The translations under genes and the position numbers were made by a program. The notes under the pieces are model-generated. The model had not been told where the DNA came from and did no database searches. It worked only from the letters and a program-made list of their open reading frames with translations. This document shows, piece after piece, positions 62,078-64,000 of a stretch of DNA of 64,000 bases (within the stretch, counting starts at the first letter, position 1; every line of letters begins with the position of its first letter). Source of the stretch: Chrysemys picta bellii (taxonomy: Eukaryota; Chordata; Testudines; Emydidae); the NCBI RefSeq assembly GCF_011386835.1, contig NC_088791.1:6076998-6140997 (forward strand), read 5' to 3'.

Positions 62078-63157
62078 TTGGAAAGAGAGGTCAGGGACAT
62101 GCTGGTTTTGGGGGTGATCCAGCCATCTTCCAGCCCTTGGTCTTTGCCGGTGGAGGACGGGTCGATCCGGTTCTGTGTGGACTATCGGAAGCTCAATGCC
62201 ATCACTGTAGCCGATGCCTACCCCATGCCCAGGCCTGACGAGCTCCTAGACAAGCTGGGAGGCGCTCGGTACCTTACCACCATGGATCTTACAAAGGGCT
62301 ACTGGCAAGTGCTGCTGGATGCAGATGCCGGGCTGAAATCGGCCTTTCCCACCCCTCTGGGGCTCTATGAGTTCCTGACCCTGCCTTTCGGCCTCAAGGG
62401 AGCGCCGGCCATCTTCCAGCGCCTGGTGCATCAGCTACTGAGGGGGATGGCGTATATTGACGACATCTGTGTCTTTAGCCAGACCTGGGAGGATCACGTG
62501 TCCCAGGTTAGACAAGTGCTGGTGCGACTCCAGGAGGCTGGGTTGACCGAAAAAGCTGAGAAGTGCAAGGTATGGATGGCTGAAGTATCCTACCTAGGTC
62601 ACTGGGTGGGGAGCAGCTGTCTAAAGCCGGAACCAGCCAAAGAGGAGGTGATCAGAGACTGACCTGCTCCGCAAACCAAAAAGCAGGTCCAAGCCTTTAT
62701 TGGGATGGCGGGGTACTATCGAAGCTTTGTGCCCCACTTTAGCTCCATAGCCGCCCCCATCACTGAGCTGTGCAAGAAGGGGAAGCCAGACAAGGTGGTC
62801 TGGACCAAGGAGTGCCAGGAGGCTCTCCGGGCGCTGAAGGAGGCTCTGGTCAGCGGCCCAGTTCTGGCAAACCCAGACTTTGACAAGCCCTTTATGGTGT
62901 TCGCCAATGCCTCAGACACGGGACTGGGGGCGGTGTTAATGCAGGAGAATGAAAAGGGGGAGAGACATCCGATCGTGTACCTGAGCAAGAAGTTGCTACC
63001 CCGGGAGCAGAACTATGTGGCTATCGAGAAGGAATGCCTGGCCATGGTGTGGGCCCTCAAGAAACTAGAGCCATATCTCTTTGGGCGACACTTCACCGTG
63101 CACACCGACCACTCTCCCCTGACCTGGCTGCACCAGAGGAAAGGAGCCAACGCCTAG
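62078..63157 (+). pseudogene. Reverse transcriptase and RNase H of Gypsy copy 2
   Basis: RT (62,078-62,662) has DGSIRFCVDYRKL, LTTMDLTKGYWQV, LPFGLKGAPAIFQRL and YIDDICVF. A few codons before DGS (LVPKK in copy 1) are deleted. A TGA at about 62,659, where copy 1 has TGG, ends the frame. After it 62,705-63,157 is open again and encodes the connection and RNase H (FANASDTGLGAVLMQ, IEKECLAMVWALKKLEPY, TVHTDHSPLTWL). A further stop follows at 63,157. Confidence 0.85.
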
Positions 63158-63324
63158 CTCCTGAGGTGGGGCCTGCTCCTGCAGGATTCTGAGATGGACG
63201 TGGTCCATGTGAAGGGAAGTGCCAACATGATAGCGGACGAGTTGTCCCGGAAAGGGGGCCCTGAAGTTCCCCAGGTCACTGGTTAGAGTTACCCTGCTCA
63301 GTTCAGTCTCGAAGGGGGGAGAGA

Positions 63325-63725
63325 TGTGATGGAGCAGGGAGCAGGGCGGATTTGACCTGGGAATGTGGCAAGGAAGTTAAGGAAGCTACCTGAGCTGTAA
63401 CCTGAGCCAGGAGGGGGTGTCAGTTCTCCCAACCCTTCTGCCCTGGAGACTGACCAAAGGAGAGATGGGGCAGAGGGGAGAAAGCTGCTGGAGGGGTTTG
63501 TTTTTGGGCTAGGTGGTGCAATGCAGGGAACCCCCAAGCTGGGGTCTAAGCTCCCTAACCCCCCCCAGAAGGACTTGATTGAGGGGTCCTGGTTGTACCT
63601 ACACGCTCTGCTTGGGACTGTGTTCCTGTCGTCTAATAAACCTTCTGTTTTACTGGCTGGCTCTAAGTCACGGTGAATCGCAGGAAGAGGGGTGCATGGT
63701 CCTGACTCCCCCACACTCCGTGACA
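63325..63725 (+). mobile_element. 3' LTR of Gypsy copy 2
   Basis: TGTGATGGAGCAGGG...CTCCGTGACA, 401 bp, with AATAAACC at about 63,635. It differs from the 5' LTR by several substitutions and small deletions, so the insertion is not recent. The upstream polypurine tract is GAAGGGGGGAGAGA. Confidence 0.9.
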
Positions 63726-64000
63726 CACAGTGGCTAGTTTTGGAACTAAGCACACTCCAAAAAGGCATCTAGTCTTCGTTGGAAGACATCAAGAGATGGA
63801 GAAACTGCTACTTCCCCTGGTAGTTCGGAGGAAACTGATGCAGAGAGGGGAAGGGAACTGACCTCAAGGCCACACCTGTGAGTCTGCATCAAATACACAC
63901 GCACAGCGACAGTGTGCTAAGGTTGTACAAGCAACCTTCATTCTGGTGTTTCCTAACGTTTAAAGGCCTGGTCTGCACACAGTTCTTGGTAGTTCTATAA
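63726..64000 (-). repeat. Unit U continuing to the window edge
   Basis: CACAGTGGCTAGTTTTGGA and the following bases continue the U unit interrupted by the Gypsy element. The sequence ends inside the ~300-bp MITE-like segment (GGCCTGGTCTGCACAC at 63,966). Confidence 0.7.

Larger units (their letters stand above)
58492..63725 (+). mobile_element. Gypsy retrotransposon copy 2 (Gmr1-like), both LTRs
   Basis: The 5' LTR is 58,492-58,910 and the 3' LTR 63,325-63,725, in the same orientation. The internal order is gag, CCHC knuckle, protease, integrase, RT, RNase H, then a polypurine tract GAAGGGGGGAGAGA. The 3' flank starts CACAG. The 5' flank reads AGCAG here, but CACAG in the paralogous left copy, giving a 5-bp TSD. 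Removing the element restores unit U sequence. It is defective: an internal deletion of roughly 700 bp in gag, frameshifts near 59,560 and 62,040, loss of a few codons before the RT DGS motif, and a TGA at about 62,659. Confidence 0.9.
47493..64000. repeat. Right arm of the large inverted duplication
   Basis: This is the mirror copy of the left arm. It begins at the start of a retroviral LTR (47,493), passes through unit U, the hAT-type MITE (50,686-51,694), CR1 (51,730-53,762), partial U, the retroviral ORF (55,080-55,640) and the 204-bp LTR, and ends beyond a full-length Gypsy copy. It keeps more of the original order than the left arm, because the Gypsy 3' flank continues into unit U as expected for an undisturbed insertion. 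It has private insertions at 53,771-54,244 and 56,500-56,797 that the left arm lacks. Confidence 0.85.

Noticed and set aside
1..64000. CRISPR arrays, rRNA, tRNA genes, prokaryotic promoters or terminators
   Set aside because: None seen. The repeats are dispersed elements, not regularly spaced arrays, and no cloverleaf with A and B boxes was convincing.

Overview
The window looks like a repeat-dense segment of a non-avian sauropsid genome, most likely a turtle. The evidence is many CR1 LINE copies, hAT-type MITEs with 8-bp target-site duplications (TSDs), solo LTRs with 5-bp TSDs, and GT-AG introns. There are no prokaryotic operons, CRISPR arrays or rRNA genes. The species call is an inference from repeat content, not from a diagnostic gene.

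Layout. The outer parts form a large, imperfect inverted duplication. The left arm (about 1-19,296) and right arm (about 47,493-64,000) carry the same blocks in mirror order around a 28-kb spacer. Reading outward from the spacer, the blocks are: an endogenous-retrovirus LTR; a ~1.9-kb low-copy unit (called U here); a ~1-kb palindromic hAT-type MITE; a CR1 LINE interrupted by a second LTR; part of U; a retroviral 3' ORF cut by a 204-bp Gypsy-type LTR; more U; and a Gypsy retrotransposon. The Gypsy body is at 3,439-8,923 on the minus strand and 58,492-63,725 on the plus strand. The two Gypsy copies share their 5' flank, so they descend from one insertion. Insertions present in only one arm post-date the duplication and give a relative chronology.

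The Gypsy element has the pol order protease - integrase - reverse transcriptase - RNase H, the Copia-like order known from the Gmr1 group of Gypsy elements. Its Gag in the left copy contains a SCAN-like segment and a CCHC knuckle. Both copies are disabled by frameshifts, stops and deletions.

The spacer (19,297-47,492) holds the only host-like genes. At 22,385-23,626 (+) a single V-set immunoglobulin exon is followed in phase by a terminal exon coding a short stalk and hydrophobic tail, then a poly(A) signal. At 31,367-36,366 (-) I can assemble a complete intron-containing GIN/Ginger-type integrase gene. It has eight coding exons, a predicted length of 510 residues, an HHCC zinc module and an intact D,D35E triad, so it is probably a domesticated host gene. 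A CpG-rich segment near 29,400-29,940 looks like a promoter with a minus-strand first exon. The rest of the spacer is CR1, hAT elements, solo LTRs, a tandem duplication and G-rich low-complexity DNA.

Most open frames in the CpG-rich stretches and in unit U are chance frames inside repeats and are not called as genes.
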